This document shows positions 8,132-16,284 of a stretch of DNA of 64,000 bases, piece after piece. Source of the DNA: Janthinobacterium sp. BJB426 (lineage in GTDB: Bacteria; Pseudomonadota; Gammaproteobacteria; Burkholderiales; Burkholderiaceae_D); the NCBI RefSeq assembly GCF_002735705.1, contig NZ_PDZL01000020.1, positions 26,962 to 90,961 of the forward strand. Reading direction: 5' to 3'. Every line of letters begins with the position of its first letter. Position 1 is the first letter of the stretch. The notes under the pieces are model-generated. The model was not told where the DNA came from, did no database searches, and saw only the letters and a program-made list of their open reading frames with translations. The position numbers and the translations under genes were made by a program.

Positions 8132-10281
8132 GCCGCCAGCAGGCAATTCATCTGCCCTGCCGCCAGCGCGCGGGAAAAGAAATACCCCTGTGCATAGTCG
8201 CAGCCGGCGGCGCGCAGCAGGTCGCGCTGCGTCGCCGTCTCCACGCCTTCGGCCACGACTTTCACTCCCAGCCGCTGCGCCAGCGCAATGATTGCCTCGC
8301 ACAGGCCCAATCCAGCATCATCGCGTCCCAGTTCGCCAACCAGCGAACGGTCGATCTTGAGAAAGTCGATACCGGCCTTCCGGATGCATCCGAGCGACAC
8401 TTGGCCGCTGCCGAAATCGTCGAGCGCCAGCGCCAGGCCCATGGTGCGGAACTGGCGCAGGCGGTCGGCCACCTGGCGCGCCTCGTCGAGCAGCACGGCT
8501 TCCGTTGTTTCAATGACGATGGCGCCCGGCGCCAGGCCCGCCCGCGCCAGGGCATGGCCCCAGTCCTGGTACAGCGCGGCGTCGCAGCGAAATTCCGCGG
8601 GCGACTTGTTGATACAGACCTGGAACCCGGCGCCATGCTCATCCCGCCACTGGCGCGCCTGACGCACGACCTGCTGAAAGACCCACTCGCCGATATCGAT
8701 GATCAAGCCGTTTGCCTCGGCAAAGGCGATGAAATCGGCGGGCACGAGCAAGCCGCGCAGCGGATGGCGCCAGCGCAGCAGCGCCTCGGCCCGCTCGATC
8801 GTGCCATCGCACAGGCGGATGATGGGCTGGTAATACACCTCGAACTGTTCCTGCGCCAGCGCCAGGCGCATCTCGCGCACCGTGCTGCGGCGCAGGTCGG
8901 CAGCCTGCTGCAGGGCCGGCGTGAAATAGCTGTAGCCATTGCGCCCCGCGCTCTTGGCCGCATACATGGCCTGGTCGGCATGCCGCAGCAAGGTGTCCGT
9001 TGCCTCGGCGTCGGCCGGATACAGCGCCACGCCCACGCTGGCCGACACTTGCGCCGTGTCGCCGTCGAGCACGAAAGGCAGGGCCAGCGCCGTCGTCAAT
9101 TCCTGCAGCACGCGCTCGATGCCGCCCAGCTGCCCCACGCCGGCCAGGATGACGGTGAACTCGTCGCCGCCCAGGCGCGACACCGTATCCGTGGAACGCA
9201 CGCGCTCGCTGATGCGCAGCGCCGCCTGGCGCAGCAGCATGTCGCCCTTCTCGTGGCCGAGGCGGTCATTCACCTGCTTGAAATGGTCGAGATCGATGAA
9301 CAGCAGGGCCAGGCAACCGCCTTCGCGGCTGGCGTGGCGCGCCTCGTGCTGCAAGCGGTCGAGGAACATATGGCGGTTCGGCAATCCCGTCAACGGGTCG
9401 AAATTGGCTTGCCGCCAGATGCGCTCGGACGCGGCGCGCTGTGCCGTGATGTCGCTGACCAGCGCCAGCGCACCCAGGTAGGTGCCGCCGGAATCGAAGA
9501 TGGGATTGGTGGCCAGGGTGGCCCACAAGGTGCTGCCGTCACGCCGCTGGAACTTGAATTCATGGCGCTCGACGATGCCATCCTGGCGCCGCGCGATGTT
9601 GCGCTCCAGGATGGCGCGCCCCTCGTCATCCATGAAGGCGGCCAGCGGCTGGCCCAGCATGTCCTCGATCTGGCAAGCGAGCATGTGCGCCATCTTCGGA
9701 TTGACAAAGCTGGTCAGCGCCTGCGCATCGATTTCCCAGATGCCCTCCTCGGCGCTGTGCACGATGCGCCGGAAGCGCTCTTCGCTGCGTTCCAGCGCGG
9801 CCAGCTTGCCCTCGGCCTGCTCCAGCACCAGGCGCAGCGCCTGGCCGTTCGGATCGGCGCTGCCCAGCAGGCTGACGGGCAAGCCTGCCTCGCGCGCGCC
9901 GGGGCGCAGCCGCACCTGCAGCTGGATGCGCTCGGGTTCACTGCTATTGAGCACGCGCTGCACGAACTGCTCGAAATCGTGGAGGAACGCCTCGTGCACA
10001 TAGGAGCGGAACAGCACGTGGCCAAGGCGTTCGCGCACCAGGCCGAACAATTCGGCCGCCACCAGGTTGACCTGCACGATCACGCCATCGAGGCCAAGCA
10101 CGAAATAGGCGACGGGCGCCAGCAGGTATAAATCGTTGAAATACGCTTGCTCGCGCTCGGCCTTCACCCGTTCCGGGCTGAAGACGCCATCGTCAAGCAG
10201 GGGCGCGGCATGCCGCGGCACGCCGTGAAGGCTGTGCGAGGAGGAATCCGGCGCAGGTACCGCTAGCGGTGGTGTGTCCAT
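8116..10281 (-). CDS. PAS-PAS-GGDEF-EAL c-di-GMP turnover protein
   Basis: The 721-residue cytoplasmic protein has two PAS-like sensor regions (about 45-150 and 165-285), a GGDEF domain (about 295-455) and an EAL domain (about 465-715). The cyclase motif RLGGDEFTVIL is intact and preceded by a full inhibitory I-site (RSTD, five residues before GGDEF). The phosphodiesterase residues also look intact: EALLRW, INKSP, IETTE, LDDFGSG, LKID and VAEGVET. Both activities are therefore possible. I chose the ATG at 10281 because AGGAT lies six bases upstream; the ATG 15 bases earlier has no such site. No membrane segments are seen. It converges on the GT9 gene. Confidence 0.93.
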   Translation of the reverse strand: MDTPPLAVPAPDSSSHSLHGVPRHAAPLLDDGVFSPERVKAEREQAYFNDLYLLAPVAYFVLGLDGVIVQVNLVAAELFGLVRERLGHVLFRSYVHEAFLHDFEQFVQRVLNSSEPERIQLQVRLRPGAREAGLPVSLLGSADPNGQALRLVLEQAEGKLAALERSEERFRRIVHSAEEGIWEIDAQALTSFVNPKMAHMLACQIEDMLGQPLAAFMDDEGRAILERNIARRQDGIVERHEFKFQRRDGSTLWATLATNPIFDSGGTYLGALALVSDITAQRAASERIWRQANFDPLTGLPNRHMFLDRLQHEARHASREGGCLALLFIDLDHFKQVNDRLGHEKGDMLLRQAALRISERVRSTDTVSRLGGDEFTVILAGVGQLGGIERVLQELTTALALPFVLDGDTAQVSASVGVALYPADAEATDTLLRHADQAMYAAKSAGRNGYSYFTPALQQAADLRRSTVREMRLALAQEQFEVYYQPIIRLCDGTIERAEALLRWRHPLRGLLVPADFIAFAEANGLIIDIGEWVFQQVVRQARQWRDEHGAGFQVCINKSPAEFRCDAALYQDWGHALARAGLAPGAIVIETTEAVLLDEARQVADRLRQFRTMGLALALDDFGSGQVSLGCIRKAGIDFLKIDRSLVGELGRDDAGLGLCEAIIALAQRLGVKVVAEGVETATQRDLLRAAGCDYAQGYFFSRALAAGQMNCLLAAQPAA

Positions 10282-10398
10282 GGCTATCCTTTGCACCGCC
10301 GCCCTGGCAACCAGGTGGGTGCAGTTGCGAGACTAGCACGCGCCACGCGCAGTGTCGAGCCAAGCCTGCCATGGATGTCATCTCTACAACAAGGCGCT

Positions 10399-10851
10399 TC
10401 AGCGGCCCATGCCGCGCCGGCGCCAGCCGAAATCATGGCCCACCACCAGCAAGGTGCTGGCCACCAGGCTCGATAGCCCCACGATCAGCTGGATCAATTT
10501 GTCGTCAGGCAAGATCCACAGCGACGAGTCCGGCGTCTCGCAGCCCGTGGCCGCGCTGATCAGGGGAGAGACCCAGGCCGCGTCCGGCGTCACGTCCAGC
10601 ACGACGGCGCCGTCGGCGCTTGTCTGCATATAGATATCGCCGCCCTCGGCCAGGGTAAAGCAGATGCCCACACCCGTTTCCGTGGCGCGGATATTGTCCT
10701 GCATGCTGCGGTTATGTTCTTCGATCCACACCTCCACGTCGTATGGCGTTTCCAGGTGCTCCCACGGACGGGGGCGGAAACGGGGACGTTCGTCCGCGCT
10801 GGCGGGAGTGTCGGGAACGTCGGGGATGTTGCTGTCTGCTGCGCCTTGCAT
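10399..10851 (-). CDS. Hypothetical protein with C-terminal membrane segment
   Basis: No family is recognised for this 150-residue protein. The N-terminal 35 residues are Pro/Asp/Ala-rich and probably disordered (IPDVPDTPASADERPRFRPR). A compact region follows (PWEHLETPYDVEVWIEEHNR, then GICFTLAEGGDIYMQTSADG). A single hydrophobic segment near the C-terminus (LIQLIVGLSSLVASTLLVVG) is followed by GWRRRGMGR, a positive-inside tail. The start at 10851 has AAGG ten bases upstream; an in-frame start 63 bases earlier is possible but lacks one. It is divergent from the PACE gene. A real gene is likely from codon use and regular composition. Confidence 0.65.
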   Translation of the reverse strand: MQGAADSNIPDVPDTPASADERPRFRPRPWEHLETPYDVEVWIEEHNRSMQDNIRATETGVGICFTLAEGGDIYMQTSADGAVVLDVTPDAAWVSPLISAATGCETPDSSLWILPDDKLIQLIVGLSSLVASTLLVVGHDFGWRRRGMGR

Positions 10852-10975
10852 GCTGGTTGACCTTTTCTGCGGTGATGCGGCGGGACCGGTTGCCTGCCAG
10901 CCGCCATTATCCACCGATCACGGCACGCATGGTATTCCCACGGCGAATCCATCAGAAAAACTGACAGCTATCGAC

Positions 10976-11004
10976 TTCAAACATCAGAACACCTGACTTA
11001 AAAT
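10976..11004 (+). promoter_or_regulatory. Candidate sigma70 promoter for the PACE efflux gene
   Basis: TTCAAA and TAAAAT are separated by 17 bases, 30 bases before the ATG at 11034. The -35 box is a weak match. Assignment rests on spacing and position only. Confidence 0.35.
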
Positions 11005-11033
11005 ACGCGCCATCTCTTCTTTACAGGCTTTAC

Positions 11034-11501
11034 ATGCAAGGCATCAAACGCAAAATCGTCTACGTCACCGCCTTTGAAATCATCGGCATGGCCATTTCCA
11101 CGGCTTGGCTGACTCTGCTTTCGGGCGAGTCGCCCACCAGCACGGGGCCGCTGGCCATCATGATCACCACCATTGCCGTGATCTGGAACCTGCTCTACAA
11201 CACGGCCTTCGAATACTGGGAAATCCGCCAAGTGTCGCGCACGCGCACCGTCTGGCGCCGCATCCTGCATGCAATCGGCTTCCAGATCACCTTGGTGATT
11301 TACCTGATCCCATTGATCGCTTGGTGGCTCGACATCAGCTTGTGGCAGGCGTTCGTGCTGGACTTCGCCCTGATGCTGATCATCCCGTGCTACAGCTTCA
11401 TTTTTAATTATTTCTTCGACGGCCTGTTCGGTGTGCCCCTGTCGGCGCAGCAGCCGAAGGAAGAGCCAGCGGACGTTCAGGCCGCTTCGCTGAGTAACTG
11501 A
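11034..11501 (+). CDS. PACE-family (AceI-like) multidrug/biocide efflux transporter
   Basis: The 155-residue integral membrane protein has four predicted helices arranged as two bacterial-transmembrane-pair repeats. Characteristic motifs are present: KRKIVYVTAFEIIG in helix 1, WNLLYNTAFEYWE at the end of helix 2, and RILHAIGFQ at the start of helix 3. Glu15, in FEIIG, sits at the position of the essential proton-coupling glutamate of AceI. PACE proteins export chlorhexidine and related amphipathic cations and probably natural polyamines. The C-terminal 25 residues are hydrophilic. Its 3' end overlaps the convergent LysR gene by 25 bases. Confidence 0.93.
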   Translation: MQGIKRKIVYVTAFEIIGMAISTAWLTLLSGESPTSTGPLAIMITTIAVIWNLLYNTAFEYWEIRQVSRTRTVWRRILHAIGFQITLVIYLIPLIAWWLDISLWQAFVLDFALMLIIPCYSFIFNYFFDGLFGVPLSAQQPKEEPADVQAASLSN

Positions 11502-12358
11502 AGAAAGGACCGCGCCGCCATGCCCAGCGGCCGGTCCTTCATCCACACCAGGTGGATGGGCACGACCAGACCATTGCCCGTATTCTTGAACGCCACGCAG
11601 CGCACCCGCCCCGCCGCCAGAGAATGCTGGATGGCCGAGGCGGCAAAGTTGCCCCATCCCAAGCCCGCTTCCACCATCGCCAGCGCCATCGGCAAGCTGT
11701 CCGTGCGCCAATAGGACAGCCCCACCACGGGACGCGCATCGGCCAGGTCGAGTTCGCGGCTGGCGACGATGATCTGACGCAAATTCACCAATTCCTCGAT
11801 ATACAAGGGCTGGCCCGCCGCGCTGGGCGGATGCTGGGTGGAAATAATCGCCAGCAAGGCATCGCTGCCCACCAGCTGGAACTGTTCCTCGTGATTGATG
11901 CGTCCGCCTGCGAAAGCCATGCAGGCGCTGATGCGCCCCCGGTGCAGCATGTCGAGCACATCGTCCTGCGGCGCCGTCAGCACTTCGATGTCGAGCAGCG
12001 GATGGCGCTGCGACAGCGCGCGCACGGCAGCCAGGAAGGGCGTATGGTCAAGCTCGGCCGCAATGCCCAGCGAAATGCGGCTCTCCAGTCCCTGCGACAA
12101 TTCCTGCACGTGCAGGTGCAACTGCTTCAACTGCTCGGCGATCAGGCGCGCGTGCGGTATCAGGGCCATCGCGGCCGGCGTGGGCACGGCTTCGCGCGCG
12201 CCCCGGTCGAACAGGGTGATGCCCAGTTCCGCCTCGATGTTGGCCATCGCCATGCTGACCGCCGACGGCGCCCGCCGCAAGGCGCGCGCGGCGGCCGAGA
12301 ACGAGCCGCCGTCGACGACGGCCAGGAACAGTTCGATGTTATGGCTGGACAGTTTCAT
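11477..12358 (-). CDS. LysR-family transcriptional regulator
   Basis: This 293-residue regulator has an N-terminal winged helix (residues 1-60: NIELFLAVVDGGSFSAAARA, then LRRAPSAVSMAMANIEAELG) and a LysR substrate-binding domain (about 90-290). The start is the ATG at 12358, where LysR homology begins; an upstream in-frame extension of about 94 codons runs through the promoter and start of the divergent DUF3460 gene and is not credible. Its target is unknown. Candidates are the adjacent small gene, with which it shares an 87-base divergent promoter, and itself. It is convergent with the PACE gene. Confidence 0.9.
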   Translation of the reverse strand: MKLSSHNIELFLAVVDGGSFSAAARALRRAPSAVSMAMANIEAELGITLFDRGAREAVPTPAAMALIPHARLIAEQLKQLHLHVQELSQGLESRISLGIAAELDHTPFLAAVRALSQRHPLLDIEVLTAPQDDVLDMLHRGRISACMAFAGGRINHEEQFQLVGSDALLAIISTQHPPSAAGQPLYIEELVNLRQIIVASRELDLADARPVVGLSYWRTDSLPMALAMVEAGLGWGNFAASAIQHSLAAGRVRCVAFKNTGNGLVVPIHLVWMKDRPLGMAARSFLQLLSEAA

Positions 12359-12445
12359 GGAATCGGAAAGTGGGAAGCGGAAAGCGGGCGGCACGTTTGC
12401 GCCGCCGGCGATAGAATGAAAGAAATCCCGATAGCAGGAGGAGCC

Positions 12446-12649
12446 ATGACTCATCCACTTCCCTACCGCCGCGGCGGCTATGTCTCGGAATTCACGCGCT
12501 TTATCGACGGCTACCTGCGCGACCATCCCGAAGCGCAAACCAGCCAGCGCCTGGGCTGGCGCATTTACTGGGAACGCCCCGTGAATTTCGATGAATGGCG
12601 GCGCACCGAACGCGATAGCGTGCCGGAGCCGCCCTACCATTACGACTAA
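12446..12649 (+). CDS. DUF3460 family small protein
   Basis: A 67-residue hydrophilic protein, MTHPLPYRRGGYVSEFTRFI and onward, with a very strong ribosome binding site (AGGAGG, four bases before the ATG). The motif YVSEFTRF, then LGWRIYWERPVNFDEWRRTE and a Tyr-rich end (PPYHYD), fits DUF3460, a family of short proteins widespread in Burkholderiales and of unknown function. It is divergent from a LysR gene and convergent, seven bases apart, with the murein peptidase gene. Confidence 0.85.
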   Translation: MTHPLPYRRGGYVSEFTRFIDGYLRDHPEAQTSQRLGWRIYWERPVNFDEWRRTERDSVPEPPYHYD

Positions 12650-12655
12650 AAAGTC

Positions 12656-13405
12656 TTAGCCTTTCCAGGTGCGCTGCAAGCCCGTATCGGCATGGATCCA
12701 GCCGCCACGGGGGCCGGAGCGGTAATAAAAGCCCACGCCTCCCTGTTTGAAGCTGCGCACGAGCGAACCGAGCACTTCCGCGTTCAGATTTGCCACGCGG
12801 ATGTCGGCAGCGCGGCCGGAAATGTGCAGCGACTGGCGCGCGGCCGGTACGCCCGCCTCGCGCAGGCGGCTATTCGACTCGGCCGTGCGGTAGCCCGACA
12901 GGATCTCCAGCGGCTGCTCGATGCCGTAACGGGCCACGAACGCTTGCGTACCCCACAGGGTTTCCAGCAGTTTCGGGTCGATGGGCGCCGTCTTCTTGCC
13001 GTTCACGTCGCGCAGCAAGTGGCACAGTTCCTGGTAGGCCGAATCGATGACTTCGCCATCTTTCCAGTACAGCAGCTTGGCTTTTTCATTGCTGGCCGGG
13101 CGCACCACTTCCAGGGTGCGGGGCTTGAGCCAGAATTCCAGGTCCAGCGCCTGCGCGTCGAAGATGTCGGGAGGCGGTTCCATCTCGGTGATGACCTGGC
13201 GCGACTGCGAGGTGACCGAGCGGTCAATGCTGGCAAGTTGCGTCGGCTGGGGTGGCACGCCCGTGCGCGGCGCGCGCGGCTTGGCGCTGGCCGAAGCCGA
13301 GGCGGGAGCGGCCGTGCGCGAGGCGCAGCCTATGAGCGGGGTGGCAACCAGGCCCAGCGCGGCCAAGCCCATACCGTGGTGTAGAAAATTTCTGCGCGAT
13401 GCCAT
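12656..13405 (-). CDS. mepK: DUF882/M15-type murein endopeptidase (MepK/YcbK-like)
   Basis: The 249-residue protein starts with a long export signal: RRNFLHHGMG is a twin-arginine-like stretch followed by a hydrophobic segment ending LIGCAS, a plausible lipobox. A proline/alanine linker follows. The C-terminal half is the DUF882 peptidase domain: ILSGYRTAESNSRLREAG, SLHISGRAADIRV (the H-x6-D zinc pair) and GGVGFYYRSGPRGGWIHADTG (second His). E. coli MepK cleaves L-Dap-D-Dap cross-links. The TTGAT-type region between 165 and 175 is unremarkable. The start at 13405 has no strong ribosome binding site but gives the intact signal. Export by Tat and lipidation are inferences. Confidence 0.88.
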   Translation of the reverse strand: MASRRNFLHHGMGLAALGLVATPLIGCASRTAAPASASASAKPRAPRTGVPPQPTQLASIDRSVTSQSRQVITEMEPPPDIFDAQALDLEFWLKPRTLEVVRPASNEKAKLLYWKDGEVIDSAYQELCHLLRDVNGKKTAPIDPKLLETLWGTQAFVARYGIEQPLEILSGYRTAESNSRLREAGVPAARQSLHISGRAADIRVANLNAEVLGSLVRSFKQGGVGFYYRSGPRGGWIHADTGLQRTWKG

Positions 13406-13504
13406 AGTCAGTCCAATATAACGATGGGAATACTATAGCGTATTGTGCCGCGAAGAAAAACCCTCAATGCCTATCGTGTCGCCCTCATTTCACCTTCGTG
13501 CGCC

Positions 13505-14341
13505 TTACGCGGCGGCGGCGCTGGCCACGCTGTCCCGATTTGCCTGCGCCAATGCCGTCAAAGGCTTGTCGAGCAGATAACCCTGGGTGACGATGGGCAA
13601 TCCCGTGGCGGCGGCGATGCGCTGTAGCGCGGCCAGCGCGGCCGGCGTGTCGAGGCGTTTGAAAATGACGCGGATTTTCGCCGCATGGCACACGGTGACG
13701 AAGCTGGCGACGGCCTGCTCGTCGCTGAGGTTGCCCGCGTCAAGCTTGAATGCATGCGGATGCAGGCGCTCCAGCATGCCCGTGGCCTCCTGCACGCTGG
13801 CCACGTTGATGGCCAGGCGGAAGCCGTTGCGGCGGTAATTGTCGGCCACATAGTTGAGCAGCCAGCCCTGGTTCGGCGTCACCGTCGGCAATTGCAGCAC
13901 GATGCGCTCGATGGGCAAGCCCAGCGCGTCGAGGATGCGCTGGAAGGCGTGGCCGTGATTGCTGCTGACGGCGCTCAGCAGGCGGTCATGCACGTTCAGA
14001 TACAGGTCGGATTCCTCCGCTTCGCTCTGGCGGAAAAAATTAATGGCGTGCAGCATGCGGCACAGCCGGTCCAGCTCCACGGATTCATCGTCGCTGGCCG
14101 CGTGATCGAGCAAGCGCCACAGCGACAAGCCTTCGTCCGCCTTCGACACGCTGCGCGCCAGCCCCTCGAACGCCACCAGCTTGCCGCTTTCCAATTCGCG
14201 CAGCGGCTGGAAAGCGCTGGTCATGGTGCAATTGAAAAAGCGCCCCAGCGCCCTGCCCTCCCCGTCGAGCCAGACGCTGGTGCCGGCCTGGGTTTGGTGC
14301 GACAGGCGGGCCAGGTAATTTTTCAGGACGGGAAATGGCAT
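13505..14341 (-). CDS. Degenerate EAL-domain protein
   Basis: This 278-residue protein has the outline of an EAL domain over about residues 30-270: TSAFQPLRELESGKLVAFEG, DLYLNVHDRLL, RIVLQLPTV, FRLAINVASV, HAFKLDAGNL and IVTQGYLLDKPL. The catalytic motif EALLR is replaced by EGLAR. The later acidic motifs are lost: E-T-E reads QLPT, D-D-F reads INVAS, and V-A-E-G reads VTQG. Only the NVHDRL Asn and the KLD of the LKID motif persist. Hydrolysis of c-di-GMP is therefore unlikely; a binding or protein-interaction role, as in YdiV or CsrD, is more plausible. It is divergent from the amidotransferase gene. Confidence 0.82.
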   Translation of the reverse strand: MPFPVLKNYLARLSHQTQAGTSVWLDGEGRALGRFFNCTMTSAFQPLRELESGKLVAFEGLARSVSKADEGLSLWRLLDHAASDDESVELDRLCRMLHAINFFRQSEAEESDLYLNVHDRLLSAVSSNHGHAFQRILDALGLPIERIVLQLPTVTPNQGWLLNYVADNYRRNGFRLAINVASVQEATGMLERLHPHAFKLDAGNLSDEQAVASFVTVCHAAKIRVIFKRLDTPAALAALQRIAAATGLPIVTQGYLLDKPLTALAQANRDSVASAAAA

Positions 14342-14573
14342 ACGTGCTCCTTCATCGGGCTGCGCCAGCTGCCCTCATGGGGAAGACGGCGCCAAAGTGT
14401 GCAGAGTAAGGCAGCGCCAACCAAAGGAGAACGAATGGTTTCGCCATTTGATATGCGCCCAGCACATATGGGATGCGGCGACCAGCGCATAACGATACTC
14501 GGAAACATTCCTTCCAGCCACCTGCCCCGGCCTTTACTGTGTTCATGTACCGATACCATCAGGAAGGGCCGCC

Positions 14574-15386
14574 ATGTGCCAGTTACTCGCAATGAACAGC
14601 AGCAAGCCCGCGGCGCTGGGTTTTTCCTTTGCCGGCTTTGCCGAACGGGGCGGACGCACGGACGAGCACCGCGACGGCTGGGGCATCGCCTATCATTCCA
14701 GTAGCGGCTGCACCCTGCTGACGGATCACCTGGCTGCCATCGATTCGCCGCTGGCAGCCCAGGTGCAGCAGCATCCCGTGAAGGCGAAAAACATCGTCGC
14801 GCACATCCGCAAGGCCACGCAGGGCCGCATCGCGCCGGAAAACACGCATCCGTTCGCTCGCGACCTGTGGGGCAAGACCTGGTCGTTCGCCCACAATGGC
14901 GACTTGAAAACGTGGCGCGCGCCCGCCAATGCGCACTACCGCGCCAGCGGCGACACGGACAGCGAGCAGGCCTTTTGCCACTTGCTGGCCCATTTGCGCA
15001 CGCGCTTCCCCTTGGGCGAACCCGCGCGCGCCGACTTGCGCGCCGCCATCGCCGAGGTCGCCACGGAAATCGCCGCGCACGGCACATTCAATTTCATTCT
15101 GTCGGACGGCGAGCTGCTGTTTGCCCACTGTTCCACGCATTTGCACTTCGTGATACGCGAATACCCGTTTTCCGTCGCGCAACTGATCGACTGCGAGCGC
15201 AGCATCGACTTTCGCCAGCATAATCACCTGGACGACCGCATCGCCGTCATCGCCACGCATCCGCTGACGCAAAACGAGGACTGGCTGGCGTTCGCGCCCG
15301 GCGAACTGAAACTGTTTGCTGGCGGCACTTTGCTGCCGGCAAACGAGAGCGTGCCGCAAGGCGTGTATATCCAGATCAGTTACTGA
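14574..15386 (+). CDS. Class II glutamine amidotransferase (YafJ-like)
   Basis: The 270-residue protein begins MCQLLAMNS, which places a Cys at position 2, the N-terminal nucleophile of class II (Ntn) amidotransferases after Met removal. Other family marks are HRDGWGIAYH (about 34-43), AHIRKATQG (about 76-84), ENTHPF and FAHNGDL. Members include E. coli YafJ; the acceptor substrate is not known. AGGAAGG lies upstream of the ATG. No signal peptide. It converges on the GNAT gene, and the 232-base upstream gap is shared with the divergent EAL-like gene. Confidence 0.9.
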   Translation: MCQLLAMNSSKPAALGFSFAGFAERGGRTDEHRDGWGIAYHSSSGCTLLTDHLAAIDSPLAAQVQQHPVKAKNIVAHIRKATQGRIAPENTHPFARDLWGKTWSFAHNGDLKTWRAPANAHYRASGDTDSEQAFCHLLAHLRTRFPLGEPARADLRAAIAEVATEIAAHGTFNFILSDGELLFAHCSTHLHFVIREYPFSVAQLIDCERSIDFRQHNHLDDRIAVIATHPLTQNEDWLAFAPGELKLFAGGTLLPANESVPQGVYIQISY

Positions 15387-15412
15387 AGGGAAATATTCAA
15401 ACGGAGGAAATG

Positions 15413-15434
15413 GCCCGCCGCCGGATGGGCGGGC
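15413..15434. terminator. Stem-loop between convergent genes
   Basis: GCCCGCC and GGCGGGC form a 7-bp GC stem with an 8-base loop, between the amidotransferase and GNAT stops. No T-run is present on either side, so terminator function is tentative. Confidence 0.3.
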
Positions 15435-15452
15435 TGAAGTGCAGAAAAGCCG

Positions 15453-15983
15453 TCAGGCCGAATTGCAGTTGCAAAAGCGCTTGCGCTTGGGGTCGCCGCT
15501 AGCGATACCCGCGGGGTCAATCTGTTTCCAGCAAAAAATCGTTTCCACGCCATACGGCGACCGTACATTGCCCGCCTCGACATACCCCTGCTTGACGAAA
15601 AATGCCTGGCTGCTGGCCGTGCTGTGCAGTTGCAAGGCCTTGATGCCCCACTCGCGCGCCTGCGTTTCCAGTTGCTCCACCAACGCCTTGCCCGCGCCGC
15701 GGCCTTGCGCCTCGGGCAACAGGTAGCACAGGGCCAGCTTGCCGGCGCGCGTCAGCAAGCCGACGCCGACAACGGCGCCCGCCTCGACTGCGACCAGCGA
15801 AAAATTGGTAGGCGACGCAAACCAGCACGCCACCATCTGCGGTGTTTTATTGCCCAGCCAGGCTTCCAGAATGGCCGGATCGTCCCGATGATCGAGGCTG
15901 CAGCATTCGACGATGGAGCGTCGTAATACGTTGCACGCCTCGAAAGCGTCGGTCGATGTTGCAATACGAATTTCAAGACTCAT
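15453..15983 (-). CDS. GNAT-family N-acetyltransferase
   Basis: The 176-residue protein has the GNAT core: LEIRIATSTDAFEACNVLRR at the N-terminus, the beta4 segment SLVAVEAGAVVGVGLLT, and the acetyl-CoA loop LCYLLPEAQGRGAGKALVEQ (motif A, Q/R-G-x-G-K, about residues 108-122). ALQLHSTASSQAFFVKQGYV follows as motif B. The C-terminus ends with a basic, Cys-containing tail (KRKRFCNCNSA) not needed for the fold. Substrate unknown. It faces the amidotransferase gene with 66 bases between stops. Confidence 0.85.
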   Translation of the reverse strand: MSLEIRIATSTDAFEACNVLRRSIVECCSLDHRDDPAILEAWLGNKTPQMVACWFASPTNFSLVAVEAGAVVGVGLLTRAGKLALCYLLPEAQGRGAGKALVEQLETQAREWGIKALQLHSTASSQAFFVKQGYVEAGNVRSPYGVETIFCWKQIDPAGIASGDPKRKRFCNCNSA

Positions 15984-16284
15984 GTACGCTCACAAAATAT
16001 TCCAGTTGCCGATGCAGACGGTTTTACCCCTGTATCGTGCGATTCGACTATACACCAAGCGGCGCTTTCGGGTTTTTTGCCGCGCGCCACGGACCGGTTT
16101 TGCCTATGGTGCGATGCCTGCAGACTAAGTGCTGATGCACATCTTGCCCACGAATGTTTCCAGAAATCGATATCTGTTTTTTAGCGCAAACGGGAATCGA
16201 ATCTAAGCATATTACGAAAAATTCGTTTCTTTTCCGGCCGGAATTTTAGACTATGTCTATCTATTCTCACAACAAGAGTTCAAC
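15984..16284. other. 301-base intergenic region before sbp
   Basis: No gene is supported here. The region becomes AT-richer toward sbp and holds two short inverted repeats: ACGAA-N3-TTCGT (16214-16226) and TAGAC-N3-GTCTA (16247-16259), the latter 25 bases before the sbp start. Either could be a regulator site; I could not recognise a CysB or sigma70 consensus with confidence. Confidence 0.5.

Noticed and set aside
12359..12640. N-terminal extension of the LysR gene (start at 12640).
   Set aside because: It crosses the DUF3460 gene and its promoter, and LysR homology begins exactly at the ATG at 12358.
14435..14704. 89-codon frame with a strong AAAGGAG site ahead of ATG, between the EAL-like and amidotransferase genes.
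   Set aside because: Its second half runs through the amidotransferase start in another frame and its sequence is Arg/His-rich in a way typical of shadow frames; kept only as a possible leader peptide.
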